In this document: piece after piece, positions 1 through 12,110 of the stretch
How the letters are laid out: each line of letters opens with the position of its first letter
Position numbering within the stretch: position 1 is the stretch's first letter
Source: Rhyzopertha dominica
Lineage: Eukaryota > Arthropoda > Insecta > Coleoptera > Bostrichidae
Direction: 5' to 3'
DNA length: 64,000 bases
Assembly: GCA_025024175.1 (NCBI GenBank)
Contig: QCXZ01000053.1
Coordinates: 5,642,001-5,706,000 of the forward strand
Program-made: the position numbers and the translations under genes
Notes under the pieces: model-generated
Databases searched by the model: none
The model's input: the letters and a program-made list of their open reading frames with translations, nothing else
Told to the model about the DNA's origin: nothing

Positions 1-336
1 TCAAAAGGGCTGCCGATTGGCGGATAATTACCCGAAATACTATCAGTATTTGTTCCTCATTTGTGGGTAAAACTTTAGTGCTGGTAAAATGTGGGTAATT
101 TGTAAAAAATGATGATGTCAGGTGTGTTATTATAACGAACTCACTAAATCAACACCTTTGTCAGAAAGGTGCGTAAGTCACACCGAGAAATTTTAACGCT
201 TACCTTGTATCATCCTTGAACATTAGATTAGCAATTCTGAAACACCTATTTGCCATATCACAACAGAATATATCTCAATGATACGTGAGACGCGATTCGA
301 ATCTGCTAGAAATTTGGATTGCAGATCACCGTGCTT

Positions 337-1695
337 TTAATAACGTTTCTGATATTTGGGAAAACGTATACTCTGTGCTAACCTGTCATCCTTCTTGAAA
401 GAACTCTCCGCTTTACTCTTCACCATGGTCTTCTTCCGCTTTTCCTCCTCTTTCTCCTTCTCCTCAGACACCTTGCGCTTTCTCTCAACTTTCTTGGCAT
501 TTCTCAGCTCGTCCTCCAGTTTGGCCTTCTCGCGTAGTATCGCGAGCTTCTCCTCCTCAATCTTCCTTCTCTCCTGGTCCAAGCGGATGACCTCCTTCCG
601 CTCCTTCTCGAACAATTCTCGCTCCACCTGCAGTCTCCTTCTCTCTTGCTTCAGTTTCCATTCCAGCTCCCGCTGCTCTTCTTCGCGCTTCCTCTGTCTT
701 CGGCGCTCCTCTCGCTGGCGCTCTTCTTGTTCCATGACGCGGCGTTTCAGCCGTTCCGTCTCCCTCAGGTATTCTTTCAGCATGTCTTTGTCCTCTTTCT
801 TTTCCTCTACCGTCTCGAACTTCGTTGTCAGTGGATCTTCGGATCTACGTTTCTTTATCACTCTCACTTCCACCTTGGAAGACGTGGTGCTGCTTCCTCT
901 CTTCGTCTCTTTCTTTTTGGAAGCAGACGATGTCTCCGGTCTGGTCAAGGATAATGAGATTGTTTTGCCGTCAAACGAAGTTTCGTGGCATTTCTTGCAA
1001 CAGTCAGCCGCGTCGGATGGCTTCTCGAACTCCAAATATCCGAAGCATCTTTTTCCGTCTGTCACCACCTTTGCTGTCAAAATTTTTCCATAATCAGCAA
1101 AATGTTGCTTGAGGACATTGGCTTTAGTCGACTTGGAGATGTTGGTTATCCACAGAAAGCGAGAATTTCTCAAATGGGCTGCGCTTCTTTGTAGCGATTC
1201 GCTCTTCACTTGTTTCTTAGGTGAAGATTCTTTTTCTTCAATGCGTACTTCTTCTTTCACCTTGAAGTCGTCTTTTTTAGGAGGTACTTCAACAGGGAGT
1301 TGTTTGACAGTCTCGGACGCAGCTTCTCTCTTTCTCTCCTTCGGAGCTTTTTCTTGAGTGTCAGTCATTTCCAGGTCCACGTCATCAGCAGTGATTATCA
1401 AGGCATCAGCTTCAGCAACTTTGTCAATCGCACCAGCATTTTTAACTTGCGCTTTCTCAGCTTGAGGTTCTTCGTTTTGCTTGGCAGTACATTCATCACC
1501 CTTTCCTACTTCTAGATCAGCAGTTTCTGTGCCAAATCTGCCCTCTGGTTCCTTCGACTCGACAGTGGTAGTGCTAACTTCTTCAGAATCGTCTATGATT
1601 GTCATATTTAGCAGCCCTTCGTCAGATTCGTTTACCGCATTCGACGCTATTTGTCCTTTCTTTGAATCTGTATTTTCGGTATCTTCAGTAGGCAT
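337..1695 (-). CDS. SAFB-like RRM and coiled-coil nuclear protein
   Basis: One uninterrupted coding exon of about 452 residues. The start is the ATG at 1695, because an in-frame TAA lies a few codons upstream. The first ~170 residues are acidic and low-complexity. An RRM follows at about residues 175-250, with RNP2-like LWITNI and RNP1-like RCFGYLEF; the spacing and the ISLSLTRPE end resemble the RRM of scaffold attachment factor B (SAFB/SLTM). Residues ~290-430 form a long charged coiled coil rich in ERxRRE, and the tail is basic. SAFB proteins bind RNA and matrix-attachment DNA in the nucleus and modulate transcription and splicing. No SAP domain is visible at the N terminus and there is no Gly/Arg-rich C terminus, so this is shorter than typical family members. 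It may be a derived paralogue. A 3' splice site just upstream (CAG at 1726-1724) argues against a simple retrocopy. The family call is firm on the RRM and looser on orthology. Confidence 0.8.
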   Translation of the reverse strand: MPTEDTENTDSKKGQIASNAVNESDEGLLNMTIIDDSEEVSTTTVESKEPEGRFGTETADLEVGKGDECTAKQNEEPQAEKAQVKNAGAIDKVAEADALIITADDVDLEMTDTQEKAPKERKREAASETVKQLPVEVPPKKDDFKVKEEVRIEEKESSPKKQVKSESLQRSAAHLRNSRFLWITNISKSTKANVLKQHFADYGKILTAKVVTDGKRCFGYLEFEKPSDAADCCKKCHETSFDGKTISLSLTRPETSSASKKKETKRGSSTTSSKVEVRVIKKRRSEDPLTTKFETVEEKKEDKDMLKEYLRETERLKRRVMEQEERQREERRRQRKREEEQRELEWKLKQERRRLQVERELFEKERKEVIRLDQERRKIEEEKLAILREKAKLEDELRNAKKVERKRKVSEEKEKEEEKRKKTMVKSKAESSFKKDDRLAQSIRFPKYQKRY

Positions 1696-1723
1696 TTTTG
1701 TATGTGCTGTCACTTAACTATAC

Positions 1724-1763
1724 CTGAGCAGAAAACAACAATCAAGTGATCTGTAAAATTTAC
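1724..1763 (-). other. Candidate 40-bp intron in the 5' leader of the SAFB-like gene
   Basis: On the minus strand a donor (CG|GTAAAT) near 1763 and a strong pyrimidine-rich acceptor (TTTTCTGCTCAG) ending at 1724 bracket a 40-bp interval 28 bp before the ATG. Upstream exon sequence at about 1764-1830 would be the leader. The acceptor is convincing; the donor choice is less so, and a distant donor is possible (see 10452-10770). Confidence 0.45.
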
Positions 1764-1839
1764 CGATATATACATTTTTGTCAGTGATTTAAAGCGACAG
1801 CGATCGTTCCGAAAACATGTTATCTATATTTTTTAACCA

Positions 1840-3680
1840 GCATTATGGCCTCCTAGCAGGAAATGTAAGTTAAAAATATGTTTAGTGAATTTTTCCTGTA
1901 TATTTTTAAATAAAAAAGGTTTTCCTCTAAACCATAGCATAAAGGGTTTCAAAATACTGCCATTCGGTACCCTATATGTATAAAGTGTCCCTTATTAGGG
2001 CGTCGAATAATATCTTGCGCAATATCAGGTTTACAAAAAATGTTTCTAATGCCATTTTGTAGTTCATTCGACACAATTTCTGTATAATTTTTTTTTGTTG
2101 TAAATCTTACATTAAGCGAGATATTCTTGGGCGTCCTGATAATGGAGACACGATGTATAAAATAAGGCTAAGCAGTGTCTGTTGGTTTAGTTTCTGAAGT
2201 TTAAAACTTTCCTATCATCGGACCTCTATTTCATGAATACACTCTTGAAAGTAATAAAAAACTCCACAAGACTTTGGTTCTTAAAAAAGCTCCCGACCAA
2301 TAAGGCTTTTATAAACAGTGAAAAGCGAGACGTAACGAACAACAAAGTGGGATAATCCGGCAGGTCGCGAAAACTGTCAGCGTTAAAAGTTTCTCCTCCT
2401 CGTTTTGCTAATGTTCATCTCCCTTAACAAGACGCACCCGTCTGCAATGTTTAAGAATTCAAACGGCAACCTCCTTTTTAGCTCGTTTTACTTAGCAGCA
2501 GCCAGTTCAGTCACCGAGATTTATAAAAAACAATCTCAACCTTCTGCGTTATAGTGTTTTTTATTTTAGAATTGTGCAATAGAATTAATAACGCCCACTT
2601 TCTTTACATAAGAAGGTATAATGAATATTAATGGTGAATAAAATATTTATATATTTTGTGGTTTATTCTATAACAACATATCGAATTATAAAAATTGCAG
2701 TCCCAGTCTCTCAGGAGCAACACTTACAGTAAAGATATTATCGAAGCAGAAGTAGAACAGAAAACTCAAAATCTGCCATTATTATTAGAAAAAAACTTAA
2801 TCCACCAACTCAAATATTTTTTGCAACCAACGGCTAAATAAATAAACCGCTAAAGGATAATAATGTTCTACAATAATTAAAAGACGAAAAGGAAGCCAAT
2901 TTTTCGTATCAAGGTGGCTTTGGGAAAATAGGTAAGAGTGTACAGTACACTCCAACACGCCATACGTTAAGTTCAAAATAGAGTTATAAAACGTCGCATC
3001 CCCAAAAAGGACACAATTTTTTTTTATGGAAGGAATGCCTGTTTTTGTTCGTTATCCTTGAAATAGGTTGTAAAACCTTGTTGTTTTAGATTGCAACTTA
3101 TTCTTTATGAAGTGTTATTTTTGTGTATGAAAAATCAATCTTGCCTCAATATCATTATCCTGAAGAAAGAAACACGAAAGCTCGGTTTTTGATGAAAGAG
3201 TAGAACCTTTTTCTCAATTTTACTGCATTGCTAAAAACCATTTTCATTAAACTGACTAGACAGTCAATCTACCATTCAATTTTACATTTTTTCTATTTTA
3301 ACGTGTTACTTTGGTATGTACAAAGGGTGCATCACCATCCACTTCTCTTTAAACTGTAAATTTTATTTGTTGCTGAAAATTATTGAATACCGTTAATAAT
3401 TAATTTTGGTATACATGTATGACGAAGACTCAAATAAAAGTCAAAAGCTTGACAAGTAATAGTTATTTATTGTATAAGTGTTTCAGATAGCATTTTATCC
3501 ACGCAAGAATGTTTTTTCTTCTAAACACATTTAGAACCAAAATCGTCGGAACTTTCGCTATGACAGTGGCTGCCCACCCAAAATCATAGAAATTAACTAA
3601 AGAAATATCGGGAGGTATTGAATTGTTGCTATTTATTTTTGATTGTTTATCTACTCCATTTGTAAAAAAATGTGAAGTTG
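1840..3680. other. Noncoding AT-rich interval upstream of the SAFB-like gene
   Basis: I see no ORF of note, RNA gene or clear repeat boundary here. The stretch at about 2290-2480 is somewhat richer in CpG than its surroundings and is the only part that looks non-random. Confidence 0.5.
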
Positions 3681-3687
3681 GTGAGAA

Positions 3688-4065
3688 ATGGAAAAAAGTG
3701 TTCCTGGGATAATCCTGAAGGAAGCTGCAGATGCAACTCTACAATTATTGCCTGCGGAGTCCAATTTATTTAACGAATGGAATGAAAAACGGAGTGAATC
3801 TACCACAAATGAGGAAGTACTGTTATCATACTTCTTAAATTTAAAGAAGTATGCAATTTAATCCATGTGGTCGAAGTACTCGATGCTGAAAGCGGCAATA
3901 AAGGTTTATAGAGACATAGACATTGGAAAATATAGTAAACTGACTGCTTACCTGAAAAGTGTGTCGGGAGGATACAAAGCGTAGAAAGCTGCAGTATTGG
4001 AAAAAGCGCATGTAGAAGAATTTTTGCAAAGGGCTTGCCATAAAGAGTATTTGAATCCCCCCTGA
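3688..4065 (+). pseudogene. Crypton-like tyrosine recombinase fragment, decayed
   Basis: Conceptual translation from an ATG at 3688 gives about 125 codons with two in-frame stops. It contains NEVLLSYFLNLKKY-like text, then SMWSKYSMLKAAIKVYRDIDIGKYSKL split around the first stop, and then YLKSVSGGYKA. This order (helical SAM-like N-terminal segment, then a core-binding domain with W-x-x-Y-S-M-L-K) is what I recall from the tyrosine-recombinase-like proteins that are multicopy in beetle and other insect genomes (Crypton-type elements). The catalytic half with the R-H-R-Y residues is absent. No flanking repeats were found. The family assignment is from pattern memory only. Confidence 0.5.
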
Positions 4066-4259
4066 ATCCCTATTTGACTGAACTAAACCAGAAATTTTGA
4101 AAATAAAGAACGAAGATTTGGCAAATATTTAATTCGTCAAATGAGTAAATTCGTGCTACAACTTGAAAGAATTTTGAATTACGTCACAATTAAAATTATT
4201 AACTGTTTTATTAAATCATTCATAATATATTACTTTTATATCTGTATTTCACTCCGCAA

Positions 4260-4575
4260 TTTCTTGCCATTCATCGCTAATGTTTTCCGCCCTGCAAAAA
4301 CCGAACTCAAATCCCTACAGCACGGCTTGCTCCTTGCCGCATTCTATTTTTTTGCCAGCCAACCGCGTCGAAGGGTACGGTTCGAAATTTGCAGGACTAT
4401 AAGTCAGTGTGTCACCGGCAGCCGCAGTGTTCAGCTCACCTAATTACATTGTATCCCGCAAGGATAAAGGGCGAAAAGGTCACAGTTGCCGCAACTTTTC
4501 GTCGTTGTCGTATAATAACCGAAGTTTGCCGTATCCGTGTAATCAACTGCATCGGTTGTTCATAAGGTTGTTTAT
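4260..4575. other. CpG-richer patch of unknown role
   Basis: This 300-bp stretch has clearly more CG dinucleotides than the DNA around it. On the minus strand it holds a donor-like ATTAG|GTGAGC near 4439. It could be an alternative leader exon or promoter for the SAFB-like gene, or a remnant of a GC-richer repeat. No coding signal is convincing. Confidence 0.3.
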
Positions 4576-4579
4576 TTGT

Positions 4580-7550
4580 TGTTAGATCCTGCCTCACTGC
4601 ATTTTTGTTCAGTTTCTTTGAATGATGTGACTACAGTACTTTTTTATACATCGCAATGCGTTTTTTTTTTAAATTACTCACCCTTCCCTTAATCATAATC
4701 TTAATATCTGATAGTTTTCGTACTTGCATCTATTGGCCCAGAAAATCTATGTAAATCATTCCTTCCTCGATAGTTTCTTTTTTTCTTTTGTTTCGAAAAT
4801 TCATTAACACATAAGATATTGTTTCGATTTTGAGAATTTGTGCTAATTTGCCTATATTATTTAAAGGATGATTGTATAGCTGTATTGATTATATTGATTT
4901 GTTTTTTCACTATTAATCTAAATCTGCAACAGGACCTTTATTTTGAGATTCCATGTTAATATTCAAAAACTACCAATTTACTTACATTCACAAACCGTAT
5001 TTTACCTACTAATATCTCGTTCGGGTATGTGATATAAAATAATTGAGAAATTTTGCAACTTGTTTTTGTTTTAACGGAAACCATAAGTGACTTTTCTGTG
5101 GTTGAAAAAGAAAGTATGTAAACAATATGACGCTAAAGAAACAATGATTTCCATTTGTTACATTTATTACCGACATCAGTGCCTTTACGAGTTTTAAATT
5201 TGTAAATAGGCGTAATATTCTTCTTAATTGGTTAAGTTTTTATTTTAGAACAGGTATCTGTTATATTGTGTTCTCTTGTTCCACAACCTTCCGTACAGAC
5301 ATTGATTTGACTGAATTACTAAAAAAAATTGCATAATACCGGCCCTTTCAACAAGTAGTCAGGTAGTAGTAGACTACTCAAAAAGCTGTTGATTAATTTT
5401 ATGGCAAAAAAAACTGTTTTGCTACACAGAGATATAAATGAAAAAAACATTGTGTCATGCTGTAGAAAAACTTTCGTAAAATATTTTTAAAAATATTGAT
5501 TTCGCGTTCCAGCGTATTAATTAAATACATTAATAAGGGAAAATGACGTGGTGACAGAAATAAGGTGTAACAGAAATTGTGTATCGTAGAAAATAACTAG
5601 ATAATAAATTCAACAATCGTAAAAATTTGAAAACGTTTGAAACATAGATTTTGTAGCAAGATTCCCGTATACAAAACAATCATTTTAATTCAACAATCTG
5701 AAAAATTCTACGACGTTTAAATCAAGTAACAACTTTATTTTCAAGTGTGCCTGAAACTAAACAATTTAAACTTCAAAGTTCACTTAAAATACTAAATAAA
5801 TTAAATTTATTACGAGAAATATGTAAAGAATCAGAAACATGTATATTATATAATTTTCGTTGCTATCTGTAAAAATACAAACGTAGAAACATTCAAGTAT
5901 CTAAAATATAGAACCGCATTTATACAACAATAATTTTAATTCGAGTACTTCTTTAGAAACATTATTTATATTCCATATTTAAGAGAGCACAACGACAAAT
6001 CGCTATATCCATAACCCTGATCCAGTATATACCACATACCAACAGGGGTCACAGAAAGACAAATATTTTCCCACTTTCCGCCCCTGAGAGTATACATAGA
6101 CCATTACTCTGAGACCTGCAAACACCCCAAGGATTAAATCAGTAAAATCAACATTTGAACCGGGGGGTGGTTGCTATATACAACGATGTATGACCGAAAT
6201 GGCAACAAGGGTGCGAAGCAAAAGGTTGAAGAACAGATCTCGAGAAAATTTAGAGAACCTTTTAAGTGGGTGCTGAAAAGACATGATGTGACCTTTAAAC
6301 ATTTCTATATCCTTGTTGTAATGTTAAAAGTTAACATCTGCAGGACAAGTATGGCGAAAACAATAACATAGGTACGATGATTATTTTAGCTTTTACCTAG
6401 TAATGCAGGTCGACAAATTTTAGTAAAGAAAATATTAATAATCTGTAAAATTGGAATAGATAAAATGGTCATGAAGAAATGATACTAACTAACTAACTAC
6501 ACGTTCCTTCCTATTCATAAATTGTGGCAATATTTTCATATTTGGTATATTAAGAACTATATACCATAAACAGATATAAATTGTACATAAATAACCACTT
6601 ACCTTAGTTCGACGTTATCATGCTTAACAACTAAACGGAATTTCAGGCAGTTCTCTCAAGTTTTTTTAACGGTTTTAAGGTTATGGGTTATGGCATGGCG
6701 GTACACATATGAATGAAATTAGTTGCAGTTATAACAGCTACATTAACGTAAGTGCCAATCGCCATGGAAACATTTATCTGGAAGTATTTGGCAGCACTAC
6801 CAACGCTATCGCGCTGTTGCCTAACAGGCTTAATGCATTACTTGTTGTCAGTTGTACGACATTTGCCTTATACCTAGAGAAATTCTGAGAAAACAGAACG
6901 ATCAACTAATATATACCGCATTAATTTTAATGGTAATTTCACGAAGGTACACCAAAATTGCACGCACAGTAAGAATTTATGAACTTGAAGCATGAGCTGA
7001 AAACGCTTCTTATCAAAGGCCTGTTATTATCAGTCAAGTTAATGAAAATCGGAGGGACAAATAAATTGAATTTGTTGAACGAAGTCTGTAATGAAGTCAA
7101 ATAGGTCAAAAACCTGAAATAGGATAAAGGAAGATTCTGTTTTTTTTTTAAATTCGCGATTTGATTTCGCTGTAGTAAAATAGTGTATGAAAACTGTCAG
7201 TTTTTGATATCAGTTTCATAACATGCGTTATAAGCAACGAATAACTGAGTCGCCTAGATAAAAAGGTCTCAAAATATTTGTTGTTGGTGCCCCAAACTGG
7301 GTTTAAACTTGGCCAAAAGATACAATACTCGCTTTTTACAAAGCACCCAATCAGTATAGAGAGTACTGGACACGTGCCTGGAGCAGGATGACAAATTAGC
7401 ACTATTTATTTCTCTTGTTATGGCGCCTTATGGCCTTAGGTGATATCTTACTACATGTGACTAATATTTGAGTAAAAATTTGTAGTTGTTTCGTGAAAAA
7501 TTAATTAATTCAATCCCGGCTATAATGGACTTCGATACGATAGTGTTACA
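4580..7550. other. AT-rich interval without recognisable genes
   Basis: Only short random-looking reading frames are present. I see no splice-consistent coding exons, no RNA gene and no clear terminal repeats on either strand. Confidence 0.5.
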
Positions 7551-7559
7551 TCAACAATA

Positions 7560-8945
7560 TACAGTCTTGTCCGAGAAACATGTGCAGAAAAAGGGTTCGA
7601 GCAGAAACAATGCAAGCTGCAAGAGCTTACGAAACATAGGTAATAAATACTTCAATGCATAAAAAGAGTTTATAAGATAGAAAATTTTAGACTTGTGGCC
7701 ATAAAGAACAATCAAACCTTACTACTGCTCATCTCTATATATATACGGCAAATATAAATGTTTCATCAAAATCTTTTATACCTGCAAGGAATAAACAAAG
7801 CCAGGTTGTTTTATAATTGCAAGCTGTGAGGGAACTAAATGCAAAAGATCTAAATTGAACACGGAAAAAATTTCCTTTACTTATTTCATCACAAGTGATG
7901 GCAGCAAAGAAATTCTACTAGATTCTAGACCGCATTTAATGAAAATAACCAGAATCAGTAGAGACAATTGAGCATATAATAAAAAATTACACTTTACGCG
8001 GTCAAATTCAACGGGAAATAAGGAGAGGCGATCGAATTGGCAACAAAAATTATGAAAAAAGGTCTCAATTAAATATTTTATCGGATCTCTTACTTGTGTG
8101 TGTTATTGTCGCAATAAAACTAGAAGTAGTGTATATTTGCCATGCGAGTTGAATTTTACAGAACTGTGGAAAATCTGTAATTCAAGCGTTGAAGGTGCTG
8201 TACTGGTAACATCGTATGTCAGAACGTATGCCTATATTAACGCACACTATAATATCGGTTTTGGCATTCCACAGACAGATATGTGTTCTACTTGTACCTA
8301 CAAGAGCCAAAGAAAACTTAAAAACAATAATTTGTGAAATAGTGATAAAAGGAATTTTTTGATGGAGCAGCAAAAGCATTTTTTACTCTTTTAGAAAGAC
8401 CCCCAGATAACATTGCGGTTTTTTCCTTTGACAGCGAAAAGAATTTACCCCCGCCAAAACTGCCTGATCAGGCCTGTTATTTTAGTCAGAAGATTAATAA
8501 TTAGAATTTTACTGTTGAGCATGGTGCGTCTTCAGCGAAGTTAAGCCCATAGTTGGACACTCGTTAATACCACCTGATCGAGTTTTTGGAATGATCGTGA
8601 AAAAAGTTAAAAAAAAGATCAGTTCTTGTAAAACTTACTGACTATGATGAAATTATTAGTGATATTCCAACAATTGGGAAACTTGAACCGGTTTGGTAAA
8701 TACATGACTGCAAAACTGAATCACAATAAAACACCAAAGCTCCAGGATCTTGGCATTTTCAGTTCAACAAGGCAAAATGAGAGGTAAAACAAACTACCTC
8801 TTACGATGGGAACCTAATTATTATAGTGACCTAGGAGAAAGCAAAATCGGTTTGCACAAGGGGACGAAAAACTTCATGTATCAAACCAAAAGTCCTGTCC
8901 ATTATGGAAGTAGCTTGAAAGGTGATAAAAAACAACATTAAGGTA
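7560..8945 (+). pseudogene. Decayed transposon-derived protein of a multicopy insect DDE-like family
   Basis: Fragments in shifting frames line up in the order of a protein that is multicopy in insect genomes. They are a GGDRIGN-like RRGDRIGNKN segment near 8020, YCRNKTRSSVYLP at about 8104, HYNIGFGIPQTDMCSTC at about 8250, and SFDSEKNLPPPKLPDQACYF at about 8428. The Cys pair in DMCSTC and the FDxxKNLxxPKxPDQ stretch are the most characteristic parts. Stops and frameshifts occur throughout, and the catalytic region further on is not recognisable. The family is recognised from memory and its transposase class is uncertain. No terminal repeats were identified. Confidence 0.5.
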
Positions 8946-8959
8946 ATACCTGGGAGACC

Positions 8960-10445
8960 AATCCTGATTTACTTATATAACACAAAAAACAATCGTTAAC
9001 GAAACGAGTCGATAATTTGAACTGTGGCATCAACGAAGTAGCTGATTGTTTTGCAGCTAGTCAGCTAGTATAATATTTGAATACATTTGTAAATTTCTAT
9101 AGGTTATTATGCATCTTGGTTATCTTACACAGCCACATTCAGTTGAAGCTTCCATGGATTTGAACATATGAGAGGACGGACGTTCTTGAAATTCCGCGTG
9201 CTCACTAAAAAAGTTCTCCGATAACTTCGGCATTTTTCTTTATCGCCCCTTCGGACGAATTCAATAAACTACCCCTCTAGATTATGGAGATGCACGGCAA
9301 AGCGTGCTGAAAGTTTTCTAGACTTCGTTAACCCCGACATTTCTGTTTTGCTTTCGCGGACTCCTCGTCTTTTATGACGGGATGCTGTCTCCCTAATTTG
9401 CGGAGAAATAGTAAAGCAAATACACGGACACAAGAGAAGTAAGTATAGTTTTAAATGTAGCTTCCATAATACACATGCCCCCGAGCGATTCTGGGCTATT
9501 CCTACCTGCCAATCTGCCATACATTTAGCTAGTTATAATTATGTCGAATTGTAAATAAATAAAAATTAATAGGCGAGTGATCCACGCAAATTATCTCTTT
9601 GTAAAAGACTTTCCCAGCTTAATTGATGCAATGTGCGTTTTGAAGCTGTGACTGCAACATTCATGTTGTTAATAATCGTTGTATTGCAGTTAGCAAGGCC
9701 ATACATATCAGCCATTTCTTCATTCGAACAAGAACTAGCTAAAACGTGTAGAGCAAAACAAGAACAACGCAGAACTCGAAGTAGATATGACAAAAAGGAA
9801 ATGAAGTCCAAATTGTAAAATCACGAAAGAATTGCACAAATGATCACAATAAAGCTTAAATAGTCACATTGACGTTAAACGTCAGTTGCTCGACCTAGTA
9901 TGTCCATCACTCAACAGTGTAGATACAAGTAATAATATGTAGAATCAGTACTTACTTTAAAGGCTTTTTTGTCGTAAACGGTGCGTTTTTTTTTTGAGAA
10001 ATAACAAGATGGTGTTTTCGTTTTCATATGAATCATAGATGTAAAAAATGTGATTTCGAAACGGAATAAAAAAATTTTAGCCGAACACTCTTACGGGTGG
10101 TTAACAGCAGATCACTCCACAAGAGAGGTATGAAAGACCTAGGTATTTACACAATTCAATGTGCCATCATTTAAGAATGAGATTCTTCATTCATTCTTCC
10201 AAATAGGTAAAATCTATCATCTTTTGTTAAAAGTAAGAACGATTCCATTGAATATGGTATATATCATCTGACAACAATGATTGGAGAAGGAATAAACGGG
10301 CTTTTTGTGACTAGTATACCTATGATGAAAACATGTAATATAGTACATTATTTCACAGGAGATATTTAAGCCACCTTGCAGAATATCCACAAAGACTACT
10401 TTCAAAAGAAATACTAAGCATTAAAACACAAGATTAAACAAAAAC
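8960..10445. other. Noncoding interval, nothing identified
   Basis: I see only short frames without family resemblance. Two overlapping frames at about 9566-9818 are opposite-strand shadows of each other and lack any support. Confidence 0.45.
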
Positions 10446-10451
10446 ACTTAC

Positions 10452-10770
10452 CGAATAAACTTGAAATAAACACAACTTCCACTCACTTCCAGCTGTCAAT
10501 GAACAACTATAACTACTGTCAGTCTGCTATCAAATTATCACTGCTGTCTCCGCCGTACATAGCCAACTATCACCAATTAACTTAAAGATTACGAACTCGT
10601 AAGGGTTGAATTTCGACGGGCGCGAGATTCATGCTACGCTTCCGACGGCTTGGCGCTAACTGCCGACGTCGCGACGCTCGCTGGATGGCGATAAATACGA
10701 CGCCGAGTTTCCGTCCGGCGCAGGTTGCCATAACAACCACGACGCCGTTGTAACGGTTTAATAAATATGT
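10452..10770 (-). promoter_or_regulatory. CpG-rich patch with a downstream minus-strand splice donor
   Basis: Between about 10600 and 10760 the sequence is strikingly rich in CG dinucleotides within very AT-rich DNA. Read on the minus strand it leads to a good donor, CG|GTAAGTG, whose exon would end at 10452. This is the layout of a CpG-rich promoter plus noncoding first exon. The next minus-strand acceptor that I can place with confidence is the one at 1724 in front of the SAFB-like gene. A small repeat of different base composition is the alternative. Confidence 0.3.
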
Positions 10771-10789
10771 AAAACAGCAAAGCAAATTA

Positions 10790-12110
10790 GCTGGACTTAT
10801 GACTTATAACTGTTTCTGTCATTTATTTAAACCATACTTATAAAAAAGGATAGCAGTAGCAGGTACCTGTTTTAGTTGCCATTAATCTTGATTATTTACT
10901 TTGTGAGTGAGTGGCAGCTGGTCAGATGAGGCAAGTGATGCACAGTTTCACGATAAGTTTCATATCACATTTCAATTTAATTGTCAAAACAAAAGAATTT
11001 GTGTTGTAGTTGACATTTACGCTTGAAGATTGACAACATGTGCACCGCTGCACGTACAGTTGTCGACACCAGCATATTTCTACCCGCTCTGTCCACTTAA
11101 GGCTATTCCTCTTGAAAGTTGAGCATCAATTGTGAGAGATACAAGAATTTCTGGTTGACGTAGGTAAAAATAAAATGAAACAACCCTTGTTGAAACTATG
11201 ATTGGCAGGGTGCCCCCCCCCCCCCCATAAACAACACAAAAGGGATTAGTTCAGCGGTCCGTTTATAAATTTTATTCCAATAAACCGTAATGATAATCTG
11301 CTATGAGAGTCTATTTTTGTGTTTTGATACGAGATCGCACAAATTAACTGCTGCACATTTAAACATATAGTAACAAATTTAATAAAAAATGAAATGTAAG
11401 TCGTCATTTCGTACTTAGCAGCACAATTTGTGAGATTTTCTTACATTTCACTAACAGTGAAATATAAATGTCCATTTTTTTATAAAATGAGGAAAAATCT
11501 CATTTAGTAATTTGCAGCCAAATTATTAGTATGTATATTGATGTTCGACACATATAACAAATCAATTATTTTATTACTTGTGCCATCACTTCATGAGATA
11601 GGTTTTTCGTTTTGCGCTGCAAAATAAAATATAGATATAGAAAAAACAAACTTGTACTTTCAAAATATATTATGCAAATTAGAATAGTTATTATAATACC
11701 ATTGAACGAAAGAAGGGAAATTTAAATGTATTGCGTGTAGGGCCTGAGTAAAGATACGTAATTTATAGAAAAAGGATTGTTTTCGGTATGTGTGCTACCT
11801 CTGAATATTTTATTACAGTGGACGGGAAAAACCCTCAAACAAGACCAGTTGATAAGGAATTGGATGGGTTTTTCCTATATTATGTGTACTTCCATCCCTA
11901 TATACCTACCCAGTTATAAAATTAGTTCTAATTCATGATTTCAATCCATTTTGTTTCACCTCTTTAGGGTGTTGTTATTGACGCGTTTATACCGTTTGTG
12001 TTTTAGTGTTGTGTTTTTGGACTTCTGATTTTTATTTAGTTATAGTTAAATAGTTTACTGATTAGAGTGAAAGACAGACAAGAGATTAGTGATTAGTGAA
12101 AGACATTAAA
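10790..12110. other. Noncoding interval with a 14-base C run
   Basis: No gene is visible. A run of 14 C at 11213-11226 stands out. The last ~150 bp may be the leader of the Mutator-like element that starts at 12111. Confidence 0.45.

Noticed and set aside
356..1717. Several plus-strand frames opposite the SAFB-like gene
   Set aside because: They are antisense shadows of a long charged coding sequence, Ser/Phe/Leu-rich as expected for its complement.
8098..8379. Small genes on both strands
   Set aside because: The plus frame is part of the decayed transposon protein at 7560-8945, and the minus frame is its shadow.
11213..11226. C14 run as a regulatory element
   Set aside because: More likely a homopolymer at a repeat edge or an assembly artefact.
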